The translations under genes were made by a program, and so were the position numbers. A model generated the notes under the pieces. It worked only from the letters and a program-made list of their open reading frames with translations, ran no database searches and was not told the DNA's origin. Below are positions 6,640-6,866 of a stretch of 6,866 nt of DNA, piece by piece. Within the stretch, counting starts at the first letter, position 1; each line of letters opens with the position of its first letter. This DNA comes from Planctomycetota bacterium. Lineage in GTDB: Bacteria > Planctomycetota > PUPC01 > JACPCR01. The stretch is taken from NCBI GenBank assembly GCA_030740295.1, contig JASLXP010000598.1:1-6866 (forward strand). Direction: 5' to 3'.

Positions 6640-6866
6640 ATGAAGCATGAAGCGGAAAGTAGAACTCCACGAGAGGGCGGCATTCTCGCTGGTTTTGACG
6701 AACAGGAATTACGCGATCGAATGACAGATCCAGCATATGCTCCTTTATGGCAAACGATCGTGGCAAAGTGGGAAGGGATTGCGGCACGATGGGTGGAAGA
6801 AGGAGAACCCCTGCAGCAAGGCGGTTTTGTCTGGCCTTCCATAACGCCCCTGGTTGTCGAAGCCGC
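6640..6866 (+). CDS. N-terminus of a possible heparinase II/III-like polysaccharide lyase, cut by window edge
   Basis: From the ATG at 6640-6642 the frame is open for 75 codons to the right edge, so only the start is visible. GGAGG (6626-6630) lies 9 bases upstream, an excellent ribosome binding site. The segment GGILAGFDEQELRDRMTDP (residues 13-31), followed by AYAPLWQTI (32-40), resembles the L-R-x-R-x-x-D-P-x-Y-A-P-L-W opening of heparinase II/III and alginate lyase-like proteins. In those families it leads into an alpha/alpha toroid. ITPLVVEAA at the edge fits the next helix. There is no signal peptide. The gene follows the phosphatase by 88 bases on the same strand with no visible terminator, so they may be co-transcribed. 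The family call rests on a short remembered pattern. The frame and start are more certain than the function. Confidence 0.5.
   Translation, partial: MKHEAESRTPREGGILAGFDEQELRDRMTDPAYAPLWQTIVAKWEGIAARWVEEGEPLQQGGFVWPSITPLVVEA

Noticed and set aside
5996..6643. A 215-codon plus-strand frame overlapping the phosphatase.
   Set aside because: It is the shifted frame of a gene with intact catalytic motifs, and its translation is Arg/Gly/His-rich.

Overview
The window looks like a piece of a bacterial chromosome of moderate GC content (mid-50s percent by eye), with Shine-Dalgarno-led genes and TGA as a working stop codon. The gene mix is a UroD/MtaA-like protein, a cytoplasmic TolB-type beta-propeller, a histidine phosphatase, the start of a possible heparinase II/III-like protein and a secreted DUF2330-type protein. 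Such mixes are common in large genomes of uncultivated or environmental lineages (for example Latescibacterota, Poribacteria or planctomycete-like bacteria). That placement is an inference from gene content only. No tRNA, rRNA, CRISPR array or insertion sequence was seen.

Left part (1-1795, minus strand): two exported proteins. The DUF2330-like gene runs off the left edge. Upstream of it is a small unrecognised protein with a signal peptide. Its frame is stopped by a TGA at 1214-1216, then stays open for 46 protein-like codons to a second TGA at 1073-1075. This is the most unusual signal in the window and looks like a nonsense mutation, an assembly error or, less likely, recoding.

Middle part (1939-5767, minus strand): four tightly spaced genes, transcribed right to left: UroD-like protein, TolB-like propeller, glucose-1-phosphate thymidylyltransferase (rfbA/rmlA) and dTDP-4-dehydrorhamnose 3,5-epimerase (rfbC/rmlC). 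The last two overlap by 14 bases. They catalyse steps 1 and 3 of dTDP-L-rhamnose synthesis, so rhamnose or a related deoxysugar is probably made for a surface glycan. The rmlB and rmlD steps are not in view. An 8-bp hairpin lies just after rfbC.

Right part (5877-6866, plus strand): a histidine phosphatase reads away from the UroD-like gene across a short divergent intergenic region. It is followed by the truncated start of a gene resembling the N-terminus of heparinase II/III-like polysaccharide lyases. No single pathway joining the UroD, propeller, phosphatase and lyase-like genes can be proved from the sequence. No clearly new biological system was found.
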